From: Chthoniobacterales bacterium
Lineage (GTDB): Bacteria; Verrucomicrobiota; Verrucomicrobiia; Chthoniobacterales; UBA10450
Direction: 5' to 3'
Assembly: GCA_025980625.1 (NCBI GenBank)
Contig: JAICXG010000179.1
Location: forward strand, 1 to 5,785
DNA: 5,785 nucleotides
Below, piece after piece: positions 1-5,345 of the stretch. The notes under the pieces are model-generated. The model did not search any database. It was not told the DNA's origin and saw nothing but the letters and a program-made list of their open reading frames with translations. Positions within the stretch are counted from its first letter, which is position 1. Each line of letters begins with the position of its first letter. The position numbers were made by a program, and so were the translations under genes.

Positions 1-1
1 T

Positions 2-112
2 CCCTTTCTACCTTCGCCATTGATTGAGAAATTGACGAGCGAAGGTTTTCGCTCACGCGTCCAGCATCAGCCGGACGGTGCCTGGGCGGTTAATTTTTGG
101 CGGGACGAGTAA
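2..112 (+). CDS. C-terminal end of an unidentified plus-strand protein (5' end outside window)
   Basis: The frame is open from the left edge and ends at TAA 110-112, giving 36 residues of a protein that begins outside the window. The peptide reads like a folded C-terminus: an amphipathic helix (LIEKLTSEGF) followed by two strand-like segments (RSRVQHQ and AWAVNFW) joined by PDG, ending in RDE. It contains three aromatic residues in alternating pattern and no low-complexity stretch. A probable intrinsic terminator follows five bases after the stop, and the next gene converges on it, both of which support a real gene end. I do not recognise the family, and the fragment is too short to assign a function. 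It could still be a chance open frame. Confidence 0.5.
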   Translation, partial: PFLPSPLIEKLTSEGFRSRVQHQPDGAWAVNFWRDE

Positions 113-116
113 CTCC

Positions 117-151
117 TGGTCCGGGTCGGCGAGGAGGACCGGTCCATTTTT
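117..151 (+). terminator. Probable intrinsic terminator of the plus-strand gene ending at 112
   Basis: TGGTCCGG (117-124) pairs with CCGGTCCA (139-146) as an 8-bp stem with a single T-T mismatch and a 14-nt loop, followed directly by TTTTT (147-151). Orientation, stem and T-tract suit transcription rightward from the gene ending at 112. On the minus strand there is no T-run after the stem, so it probably does not terminate the kinase transcript efficiently. The loop is long, which lowers confidence. Confidence 0.45.
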
Positions 152-154
152 CAG

Positions 155-1288
155 TTAGTTGGAATCGGGAATGACGAAACTAAAGGTAGTGCCATGGCCG
201 GGCTCCGACTGCACCTCGATGCGTCCTCCATGTCGCTCGACGATCCGTTTACACGTCGCCAGACCTATCCCGGCTCCGGTCGAAGGTCGGCCGGTCGCAC
301 CCTGATAAAACCGATCGAAGATACGCCTGCATTCCTCAGGACTTATGCCAATGCCGCTGTCGCGGATGGAGAGGCGCCAGCCCTCCGCCATTGCCGTGGC
401 CGAGAGATGGATGCGGGGCGGATTCGAGCCGCGGTATTTGATGCTGTTTTCGATCAGGTTCTGCAACAACTGTGCGATAAGTTGCGGGTCGGCATGCAGA
501 GTGGGTAATGGCTCGTGAGTAAGTTGCGCTCCGGCTTCTTCTAACTGCATTCGGAGTGCTTGACGGACAGTGTCTAAGACAGTTTCGCAGTCACACGAGG
601 TGAGTTTCACTTTGCCAGCACCCACCCGTGCATAACTGAGCAATCTCTCGATCAGAGTACTCACCTGGGATATCTCGGCGACAATCGAATCGATCCAGTC
701 CTTGGATTCGCTATCGGTCTTCACTGCGTCTCGGAAGGATAGGATTTTCGCGGCCATCGAAATCGAACAGAGCGGGCCCCGAATGTCGTGCGCAATAACG
801 GAGGAAAAGTCTTCGAGTTCTGCGTTTGACCGGCGCAACTCCCGCACTGCATCGCGCAATGCTCTCGCCTTCTTCGCGACCGCGATTTCCGCCTGCCTCC
901 ATCGCCAAACCAACAACAGCGTCAGCCAGAGCACGCCAGTGACCATTGCCCGATCAAAGGCCGACGCCCACCAGGATCCTCCGGCCGGCTCAAAAAAGTA
1001 ACCAGCCCAGGTGAGAGCCGTGCAGACAATCGTGACGAACAACAAAGTCCAGATGCGCCCCGAAGTCCGCGCCAGGACGGGCACAAGACAATATCCGATC
1101 GCCGCAGTCGCTCCGCGCGGCAGCATCAGGTCGGCCGCGAAAGAGAGCGCGATAATCACAAAACAGAGGACATACGACGCCGCCCCACGAGGTGAGATTG
1201 CTCCATCAAACTCTGCTGGCGAAGGGACAGAAACTCCGAAACGATCTTGCGCAAGGCGGGGGGCCAGTTGGTTATTGGGACGGTTCAC
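155..1288 (-). CDS. Membrane-bound sensor histidine kinase (four TM segments, HisKA and HATPase_c), orphan
   Basis: A 377-residue transmitter kinase that autophosphorylates on a histidine and passes the phosphate to an unseen response regulator. Roughly four hydrophobic segments lie at residues 37-56, 60-75, 78-98 and 113-130, with a short loop (YFFEPAGGSWW) of a kind common in sensor kinases with compact membrane caps. A basic, probably coiled-coil linker follows (131-160). The H-box is VIAHDIRGPL with phosphoacceptor His167. The N-box is NLIENSIKY (277-285), G1 is DSGIGI (310-315), the F-box is IFDRF (323-327), and G2 is GAGIGLA (338-344), so the ATPase domain looks complete. No HAMP, PAS or receiver domain is visible. 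The start is GTG at 1288, the only start codon before the first TM because a TAA lies in frame five codons upstream. No response regulator is present in the window. The ligand cannot be inferred. Family assignment is very secure; the start is less so. Confidence 0.95.
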   Translation of the reverse strand: MNRPNNQLAPRLAQDRFGVSVPSPAEFDGAISPRGAASYVLCFVIIALSFAADLMLPRGATAAIGYCLVPVLARTSGRIWTLLFVTIVCTALTWAGYFFEPAGGSWWASAFDRAMVTGVLWLTLLLVWRWRQAEIAVAKKARALRDAVRELRRSNAELEDFSSVIAHDIRGPLCSISMAAKILSFRDAVKTDSESKDWIDSIVAEISQVSTLIERLLSYARVGAGKVKLTSCDCETVLDTVRQALRMQLEEAGAQLTHEPLPTLHADPQLIAQLLQNLIENSIKYRGSNPPRIHLSATAMAEGWRLSIRDSGIGISPEECRRIFDRFYQGATGRPSTGAGIGLATCKRIVERHGGRIEVQSEPGHGTTFSFVIPDSN

Positions 1289-1310
1289 GAGGCAACCATA
1301 TTAATTCTCC
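1285..1310 (-). promoter_or_regulatory. Shine-Dalgarno with four-codon leader ORF overlapping the kinase GTG start
   Basis: On the minus strand GGAG (1310-1307) lies 7 nt before an ATG (1299-1297), a good spacing, but 18 nt before the kinase GTG (1288), too far for direct use. That ATG opens ATG-GTT-GCC-TCG-TGA, whose stop TGA (1287-1285) overlaps the GTG by two bases (GTGA). This is the usual geometry for termination-reinitiation coupling. Alternatively the GTG is simply a weak start with no clear ribosome site and the mini-ORF is coincidental. Confidence 0.35.
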
Positions 1311-1363
1311 GTTTTCTTGTCGAAACTTTGCTGCTGTGCGATCAGGCAACCCTGGAGCACCGG

Positions 1364-1546
1364 TCATTCCTCGATTTCTCCCAGGTAACACGGTGGGCTG
1401 GCACAACGAATCGGCTGGTCGGGTCCGTTTAGCTTGCGAGGCGACCTTGTCTTTTCAGGATTAACTGCAATTTGACCAGTTGGTTTCTTCATCGCTCGTT
1501 TATCTCGCTTTCCAGTTTTTTGCCGATCTTTACGCCGACGCAACAT
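1364..1546 (-). CDS. Candidate small basic protein with C-terminal SPPCYLGEIEE motif
   Basis: A 60-residue ORF in the gap between gcdH and the kinase, on the same strand. The N-terminal half is strongly basic (MLRRRKDRQKTGKRDKR), and the protein ends in CASPPCYLGEIEE. The ending resembles the SPPC-x(2)-hE signature that I recall from small uncharacterised bacterial proteins (DUF6306-like); that link is memory-based and unverified. An AAAGG lies 4 nt before the ATG, slightly close. The frame stays open a further 16 codons upstream to a TAA (1597-1595) without ATG, GTG or TTG, and that extension (KVLREDLVVALKGP) also looks protein-like, so the gene may have lost its original start or use a rare one. 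Codons are more A/T-ending than in gcdH. It could be a real small protein, a remnant, or chance. Confidence 0.4.
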   Translation of the reverse strand: MLRRRKDRQKTGKRDKRAMKKPTGQIAVNPEKTRSPRKLNGPDQPIRCASPPCYLGEIEE

Positions 1547-1598
1547 AGGACCTTTCAGCGCGACAACGAGATCCTCCCGGAGAACCTTTCGTCGTTAG

Positions 1599-2756
1599 TC
1601 ACTCCAATGCGTTCACTCCCGTGATCTCGCGTCCGATGATAAGGGTTTGAATATCGTGAGTGCCTTCGTAGGTGTCGACCGTTTCAAGGTTGAGCATGTG
1701 GCGAATCACCGGGTACTCCGTGCTAATGCCATTACCGCCGAGGATCTCGCGAGCGAGGCGCGCGCCGTTCAGGGCGACGCGAACGTTGTTGCGCTTTGCC
1801 ATCGAGACCTGGGCAAAGGTCATCCGCTTCTCGTCCTTCAACCTCCCGAGTTGGTAAGACATGAGAAGTCCTAGACTGTGATCGGTCACCATCCGGACGA
1901 GCTTGTCCTGGACCAGTTGGCGGGCGGCGATTGGCTTGCCAAAGGTGGTCCGCGTCGCGGCGTAGTCGCGTGCGCAGGTGTAGACCGCCTCGAGCGCTCC
2001 CAGCGCACCCCAGGAAATGCCGTAGCGCGCCTGGGTCAGGCAGCCGAGCGGAGAGCGCAGCCCTTTCGATTCCGGCAGGAGCGCTTCCGGTCCAACGCGG
2101 CACTCCTCCAGGACAATCTCACCCGTGGAGGAGGCTCGCAGGCTCATCTTCGATTCGATCTCCGGCGCGCTGTAGCCGGTCGTGCCGGCCGGCACGATAA
2201 AGCCACGGACCACGTCGTCGTCATCTTTGGCCCAAACGATCGCGATATCCGCGATCGGACTGTTAGTGATCCACATTTTCGAACCATCAAGAATCCAGCC
2301 TGCGCCATCGCGATGCGCGCGCGTTCGCATCGCCCCGGGATCGCTCCCGCCGTCGCTTTCCGTTAACCCGAAGCAGCCGATCAATCGCCCCGCCGCTAAT
2401 TCAGGCAGATATCTCCGGCGTTGCTCCTCCGAGCCATAGGCGAAGATCGGATACATCACGAGCGCGCCCTGGACTGAGGCAAAGGAGCGCAGACCGCTGT
2501 CGCCTCGTTCCAGCTCATAGTTGATCAAGCCATAGGCGATGCTATCGATACCTGCGCAACCGTATTCCTCGGGCAGATTGGCGCCGAAGAGGCCGAGCGC
2601 ACCAAACTTATCCTTAATCGCGTTTGGAAATTCGTGCCGATCCCACCACTCGCGCACATTCGGAATAATTTCCCCATCCACGAATTCGCGCACGGCGTCG
2701 CGCACAGCGCGCTGCTCCGGCGTGAGCAGCCTCTCGATGGCATAAAAGTCGAGCAT
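1599..2756 (-). CDS. gcdH: Glutaryl-CoA dehydrogenase (decarboxylating acyl-CoA dehydrogenase)
   Basis: A 385-residue FAD flavoprotein of the acyl-CoA dehydrogenase family, full length, expected to convert glutaryl-CoA to crotonyl-CoA plus CO2 in lysine, tryptophan or aromatic (benzoyl-CoA) breakdown in the cytosol. It follows human GCDH closely from memory: GDSGLRSFASVQG (85-97), YGSEEQRRRYLP (107-118), GCFGLTES (127-134), WITNSPIAD (162-170), LRASSTG (206-212), GRLKDE (304-309), LGGNGIS (339-345) and TYEGTHDIQTLIIGREITG (362-380). Glu364 in YEGT is the expected catalytic base. Arg90 and Ser94 match the Arg and Ser that bind the substrate's distal carboxylate, which separates this enzyme from ordinary acyl-CoA dehydrogenases. 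The start ATG (2756-2754) is preceded by GGGGGA at good spacing. A 34-codon ORF ends two bases upstream. No electron-transfer flavoprotein or glutarate CoA-transferase gene is present. Non-decarboxylating glutaryl-CoA dehydrogenases also exist, so decarboxylation is likely rather than proven. Confidence 0.93.
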   Translation of the reverse strand: MLDFYAIERLLTPEQRAVRDAVREFVDGEIIPNVREWWDRHEFPNAIKDKFGALGLFGANLPEEYGCAGIDSIAYGLINYELERGDSGLRSFASVQGALVMYPIFAYGSEEQRRRYLPELAAGRLIGCFGLTESDGGSDPGAMRTRAHRDGAGWILDGSKMWITNSPIADIAIVWAKDDDDVVRGFIVPAGTTGYSAPEIESKMSLRASSTGEIVLEECRVGPEALLPESKGLRSPLGCLTQARYGISWGALGALEAVYTCARDYAATRTTFGKPIAARQLVQDKLVRMVTDHSLGLLMSYQLGRLKDEKRMTFAQVSMAKRNNVRVALNGARLAREILGGNGISTEYPVIRHMLNLETVDTYEGTHDIQTLIIGREITGVNALE

Positions 2757-2758
2757 CG

Positions 2759-2863
2759 CTATTTTCCCCCAGTCATGTGACTTTCATAAGGCAATACGAT
2801 TGCGACGCCGCGAACGATGCGAGTCCAGCTCCGGAGGAACGACAGTTGAAGAGTAGCTTTCAT
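2759..2863 (-). CDS. Candidate 34-residue ORF tightly coupled to gcdH
   Basis: An ATG (2863-2861) opens a 34-codon frame that ends in TAG (2761-2759), two bases before the gcdH ATG (TAG-CG-ATG). It begins 22 nt after the stop of the hemerythrin-like gene on the same strand, so it fills almost the whole gap in an operon-like way. GGAAAGAG lies just upstream as a possible ribosome site. The peptide begins MKATLQLSFLRSW, continues with a short hydrophobic stretch (IVRGVAIVLPY) and ends in SHMTGGK. It resembles no family I know. Against it: the length is within what chance allows and the gcdH ribosome site is embedded in its last codons. It may be a small protein, a coupling leader ORF, or noise. 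Confidence 0.35.
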   Translation of the reverse strand: MKATLQLSFLRSWTRIVRGVAIVLPYESHMTGGK

Positions 2864-2885
2864 GAGTCTCTTTCCGGGCAGATGC

Positions 2886-3881
2886 TTACGCGGGAGAGTT
2901 AGTCCGCCCTTGCCATTTCAGGTAATTCCGAGTGAGTAAGGCGGCGGGATAGAGAATCTCTTCGTCGAGTTGAATCCGCAGAAGCAGCCGCTCGGCAAAA
3001 TCCACCACTTCATCGGCATCTTCCGCCCGGGCGTTTACGAGCAGTTTCTCAGTCGCCCGCATGAGAGCCATGTGCTCCTCGTGAAGAGATGTTTCGCTCG
3101 GCTCGAGCTCGTCCCACTCGGAAACATCTGCCGCGCTGACGGCCTCTTTCTCGTCGGCCGCGATCAACTCGAGCAGGCCGAGAATACGAAAGATCGCCTT
3201 GTCCTCTTTGTGGAGATGCGATTCCAGCAATTGCGCGAGGACTTCGGCGGCCACCATGGTTTGGCCTCCGGCCCGCATCGCTTTTGCCAAGGCCGCGCTC
3301 AACCGGCTGTGGCTGAGCCGAAGCGCCTCTGGCAGCTCGATTTCAGGCCTTTGCCCTAACGATGACGGAGCCGGCGCCGGGAGGGCGCTGGCGTGCAACC
3401 GCAGCTGCACATATTTGCCAATCACAATGGCCAAAGGCGTAAAGAGTGACTGATCGAGCCAGGCTCGAAAGAGCAGCAGCTCGGCAAAGCGCGCGTGCTG
3501 GGACTTATCCTCTTCCCGGGCGGCCGCGACTAAAAGTTTGATCGCCGAGAGAATGGTTGCGTGCTCGACCTGCAAGGTGTGCTGATCTCGCTTCAACTGC
3601 TCGATCTGGGGAAGCACTCCAGCCATCTCCGGCGAGAACTGGCCGCGCGCGAGAGCTGGCAGGACGGCGAGCGGTGGGAGCAGATCCACGCGCTCCTTGG
3701 CCAGATGCGGAAGCAGAATCGCTTGCAGTAACTCCGCTGCTTCGCCGGTCTTGCCTCCACTTTCAGCTGCGCGTCGCAGCGCCGCCGCGATCGATTCGTC
3801 GCGCAACCGGAGCGGCTCCGGGATTTTCAGGTTCATTGATCGTGTGGAAATATCGAGGTCGCCGCCAGCGCTCATGCCCAT
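2886..3881 (-). CDS. Tandem hemerythrin-like (HHE) double-domain protein
   Basis: A 331-residue, largely helical soluble protein built from two copies of one domain (about 20-162 and 183-324) joined by a Pro/Ala-rich linker (165-175). The copies align clearly: PEPLRLRDESIAAAL with PEALRLSHSRLSAAL, HLAKE with HLHKE, EHATILSAIKLLV with EHMALMRATEKLLV, and LDQSLFTP with LDEEILYP. Copy 2 retains a plausible HHE metal set: His191, His222/His224, Glu226, His267/His270 and Glu307/Glu308. Copy 1 keeps His59, Glu63 and His107 but has Asp28 for the first His, Ala61 for His224 and Gln144 for Glu307. HHE domains bind di-iron or similar centres and act in O2/NO binding or iron-centre repair. I infer hemerythrin-like function from pattern and fold, not from a strong signature. 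The start could be M1, M3 or M16 (3836), the last abutting the first domain. It lies divergent to nnrS across an FNR-type box. Confidence 0.75.
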   Translation of the reverse strand: MGMSAGGDLDISTRSMNLKIPEPLRLRDESIAAALRRAAESGGKTGEAAELLQAILLPHLAKERVDLLPPLAVLPALARGQFSPEMAGVLPQIEQLKRDQHTLQVEHATILSAIKLLVAAAREEDKSQHARFAELLLFRAWLDQSLFTPLAIVIGKYVQLRLHASALPAPAPSSLGQRPEIELPEALRLSHSRLSAALAKAMRAGGQTMVAAEVLAQLLESHLHKEDKAIFRILGLLELIAADEKEAVSAADVSEWDELEPSETSLHEEHMALMRATEKLLVNARAEDADEVVDFAERLLLRIQLDEEILYPAALLTRNYLKWQGRTNSPA

Positions 3882-3987
3882 GATTCCAATCTTCTACCTT
3901 TCTTCTTTCAGATACATTCCGGCCAACAATCACTATGTAAATGGCGATCACGGCGGGGGGCAAAAAATACCGCCAGATGCTGCACAA
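3763..3987 (-). CDS. Candidate TTG-start single-TM peptide overlapping the hemerythrin gene start
   Basis: A 74-codon frame starts at TTG (3987-3985) behind GAGAGG (3996-3991), only 3 nt away, and ends inside the hemerythrin gene in another frame. Its first half lies in the divergent intergenic region and looks like a small membrane protein: WRYFLPPAVIAIYIVIVG forms one TM segment, followed by a charged tail (RNVSERRKVEDWNHGHERW). The second half overlaps the hemerythrin N-terminal codons by 119 nt, or 74 nt if that protein begins at M16, and looks less natural. If the FNR-type box drove minus-strand transcription at class-II distance, the transcript would start near 4013, about 26 nt before this TTG. 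It could be a real overlapping ORF, a decayed gene fragment, or chance. Confidence 0.25.
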   Translation of the reverse strand: MCSIWRYFLPPAVIAIYIVIVGRNVSERRKVEDWNHGHERWRRPRYFHTINEPENPGAAPVARRIDRGGAATRS

Positions 3988-4047
3988 AATCCTCTCTTTT
4001 CAGCTACAGCTTCCGCTGCTGCATACAAACTCGTTTCCTGGCTGAAC

Positions 4048-4061
4048 TTGATCTAAATCAA
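4048..4061. promoter_or_regulatory. Perfect FNR/Anr/Dnr/NnrR-type operator between hemerythrin and nnrS genes
   Basis: TTGAT-CTAA-ATCAA is an exact match to the TTGAT-N4-ATCAA consensus bound by Crp/Fnr-family regulators that sense oxygen (FNR, Anr) or nitric oxide (Dnr, NnrR). It lies in the divergent intergenic region, centred 34.5 bp before the first nnrS ATG and about 173 bp before the hemerythrin ATG. NnrS genes are known members of NnrR/Dnr-type regulons, so the site and the gene fit each other. The sequence cannot say which regulator binds. Being symmetric, it could serve either direction; plus-strand spacing to a -10-like hexamer is the better one. Confidence 0.8.
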
Positions 4062-4084
4062 GGTGCGGGCGCAAAAGGCCGGGT

Positions 4085-4090
4085 CATAAT
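4085..4090 (+). promoter_or_regulatory. Possible -10 element of an FNR-dependent nnrS promoter
   Basis: CATAAT differs from TATAAT by one base and begins 23 nt after the FNR-type box. A class-II activator site centred at -41.5 predicts about 22 nt, so the fit is within one base. Transcription would start near 4096-4097. This hexamer overlaps the first nnrS ATG (4089-4091), so if it is used that ATG is not on the transcript. Confidence 0.45.
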
Positions 4091-5306
4091 GAAGCCATCC
4101 GAAGAGCAGCTGCTTTGGCGAGATCCCGATGCACTGTTTCGGTTCAGTATGGAAGAACGTCGATATAGAATGAAGCTGTTTTGGGAGGAGCCGTTCCGGA
4201 TCTTCTTCCCGCTTGGATTGTTGCTTGGCGCGATCGGCGTTGCGCTTTGGCCGCTTTATTTCTGGCACTTCCTTGCGGCTTATCCCTCGAACCCGCACAT
4301 GCGACTGATGATCGAAGGATTAATGGGTTCCTTCGTCCTGGGGTTCCTCGGTACGGCGGGGCCGCGTCTGCTCGACGCACCGCCCCTCGGCATGGTCGAA
4401 GTCGCTACTCTGATCTTGTTGCAGCTCGCAATCGCCGGGCTGCACCTCGCGCGCCAACAGTTACTCGGCGATCTCCTCTTTCTCGCCCTCCTGCTTCTGT
4501 TCCTTGCTATACTCGTTAGGCGCATACGCCGGCTGCAAGATCTACCGCCGCCAAGTTTTCTCCTCGTCCTCGGCGGATTTATCAATGCGATCGCAGGAAT
4601 AGCGCTTCTCCAATCTCAGCGCTTCTGGCTTTATCAGCTCGGCAGCATTCTGCTAAATGAAGGTTTCATTCTCTTTCCGATCCTCGGCGTCGGCGCCTTT
4701 TTCTTTCCCAAGCTTCTCGTCGCGCAGCCGGCTGAACCGGCTGATTTACGGATCGCGGCCGCGATGTGGAAAAAGGGGGCGCGGCTGGCCGCCCTTTGCC
4801 TGCTGGCGCTTTGGATCTCTTTTCTCCTGGAAGCGCTTGCCTGGACCCGGAGCGCAGCGCTGCTCCGCGGCCTAACGAGTGCCTGGTATCTCGGGATCGA
4901 AGGCGGGCTTTTTACCGAAGCTCGCGGACGCACCTTTCTCGCTCAATGTTTTCAGCTCGGTGGAGTTCTTCTCGTTGCCGGATTATTCATGCCTCTTCTC
5001 TTTCCAGATCGGCGGGTGGCGAATCTTCACGTCGTCTTTCTCGGCGGCTTCAGCATCATTCTGTTCACCGTCAGCACACGGGTGATTCTCGGCCACGCCG
5101 GCGCGAGTCATCTTTTCCGGCAACGGCTGCGTTTCCTCGTCACCGCGCTCGCCTTTCTCCTCCTCGCGATGTTGGCCCGGGTAAGCGCCGACTTCTTTCC
5201 GGTCGAACGCAACAGTCATCTTATATATGCCGCGCTTCTCTGGCTGCTCGCCTCGGCCGCCTGGGCCTGGACGCTCGGGCCGAGGTTATCGCAAAGCGAA
5301 GACTGA
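4089..5306 (+). CDS. nnrS: NnrS family heme/copper membrane protein (nitric-oxide stress, denitrification)
   Basis: A polytopic inner-membrane protein of 405 residues, the normal length for the family, with about twelve hydrophobic segments (first about 38-58, last about 376-394). Family hallmarks are visible: WEEPFRIFFPLGLLLGAIG at the start of TM1, His70 before MIEGLMGSFVLGFLGTAGPR, and His314 plus STRVILGHAG (328-338) with Arg331 and His336, corresponding to the usual H...R-x-x-LGH-x-G pattern. NnrS proteins bind heme and copper and relieve nitrosative stress or support NO metabolism. The upstream FNR-type box agrees with this. The first ATG (4089) lacks a clear ribosome site and overlaps a -10-like hexamer. 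ATGs at 4149 (M21) and 4170 (M28) still precede TM1 and are credible starts, although they too have weak ribosome sites. No nitrite, nitric-oxide or nitrous-oxide reductase gene is in the window. Confidence 0.9.
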   Translation: MKPSEEQLLWRDPDALFRFSMEERRYRMKLFWEEPFRIFFPLGLLLGAIGVALWPLYFWHFLAAYPSNPHMRLMIEGLMGSFVLGFLGTAGPRLLDAPPLGMVEVATLILLQLAIAGLHLARQQLLGDLLFLALLLLFLAILVRRIRRLQDLPPPSFLLVLGGFINAIAGIALLQSQRFWLYQLGSILLNEGFILFPILGVGAFFFPKLLVAQPAEPADLRIAAAMWKKGARLAALCLLALWISFLLEALAWTRSAALLRGLTSAWYLGIEGGLFTEARGRTFLAQCFQLGGVLLVAGLFMPLLFPDRRVANLHVVFLGGFSIILFTVSTRVILGHAGASHLFRQRLRFLVTALAFLLLAMLARVSADFFPVERNSHLIYAALLWLLASAAWAWTLGPRLSQSED

Positions 5307-5322
5307 CCAGCCAGTGACTGGT
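5306..5322. terminator. Weak hairpin in the convergent gap after nnrS
   Basis: ACCAG (5306-5310) and CTGGT (5318-5322) form a 5-bp stem with a 7-nt loop immediately after the nnrS stop, followed by AATTT. The stem is short and there is no proper T-tract, so it is at best a weak terminator between two converging genes. Confidence 0.25.
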
Positions 5323-5345
5323 AATTTGCAGGCGCAACCCTTCCA

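Noticed and set aside
194..508. Plus-strand ORF of 104 codons
   Set aside because: It is antisense to the kinase ATPase domain, whose motifs are unmistakable; the plus-strand product is low-complexity and Arg-rich.
1291..1354. Direct repeat AGGCAACC at 1291-1298 and 1347-1354 before the kinase gene
   Set aside because: Only eight bases and two copies, with no promoter element placed sensibly around them.
1878..2366. Plus-strand ORF of 162 codons
   Set aside because: It lies opposite the conserved core of gcdH and shows no recognisable domain; a shadow of codon bias.
2521..2528. TTGATCAA palindrome resembling an FNR half-site pair
   Set aside because: It lacks the four-base spacer and lies within gcdH coding sequence.
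2771..2782. Small inverted repeat AGTCA-TG-TGACT just before the gcdH ribosome site
   Set aside because: A 5-bp arm with a 2-nt centre is expected by chance and cannot form a good RNA hairpin.
3697..4056. Plus-strand ORF of 119 codons ending inside the FNR-type box
   Set aside because: Most is antisense to the hemerythrin-like gene; the intergenic tail has no family features and its stop falls in the operator.
4280..4585. Minus-strand ORF of 101 codons opposite nnrS
   Set aside because: Arg/Ser-rich product typical of the antisense of a Leu-rich membrane protein gene.
4766..5317. Plus-strand ORF of 183 codons overlapping nnrS in another frame
   Set aside because: Ser/Arg-rich, without hydrophobic or domain pattern, and entirely inside or overlapping the convincing nnrS frame.
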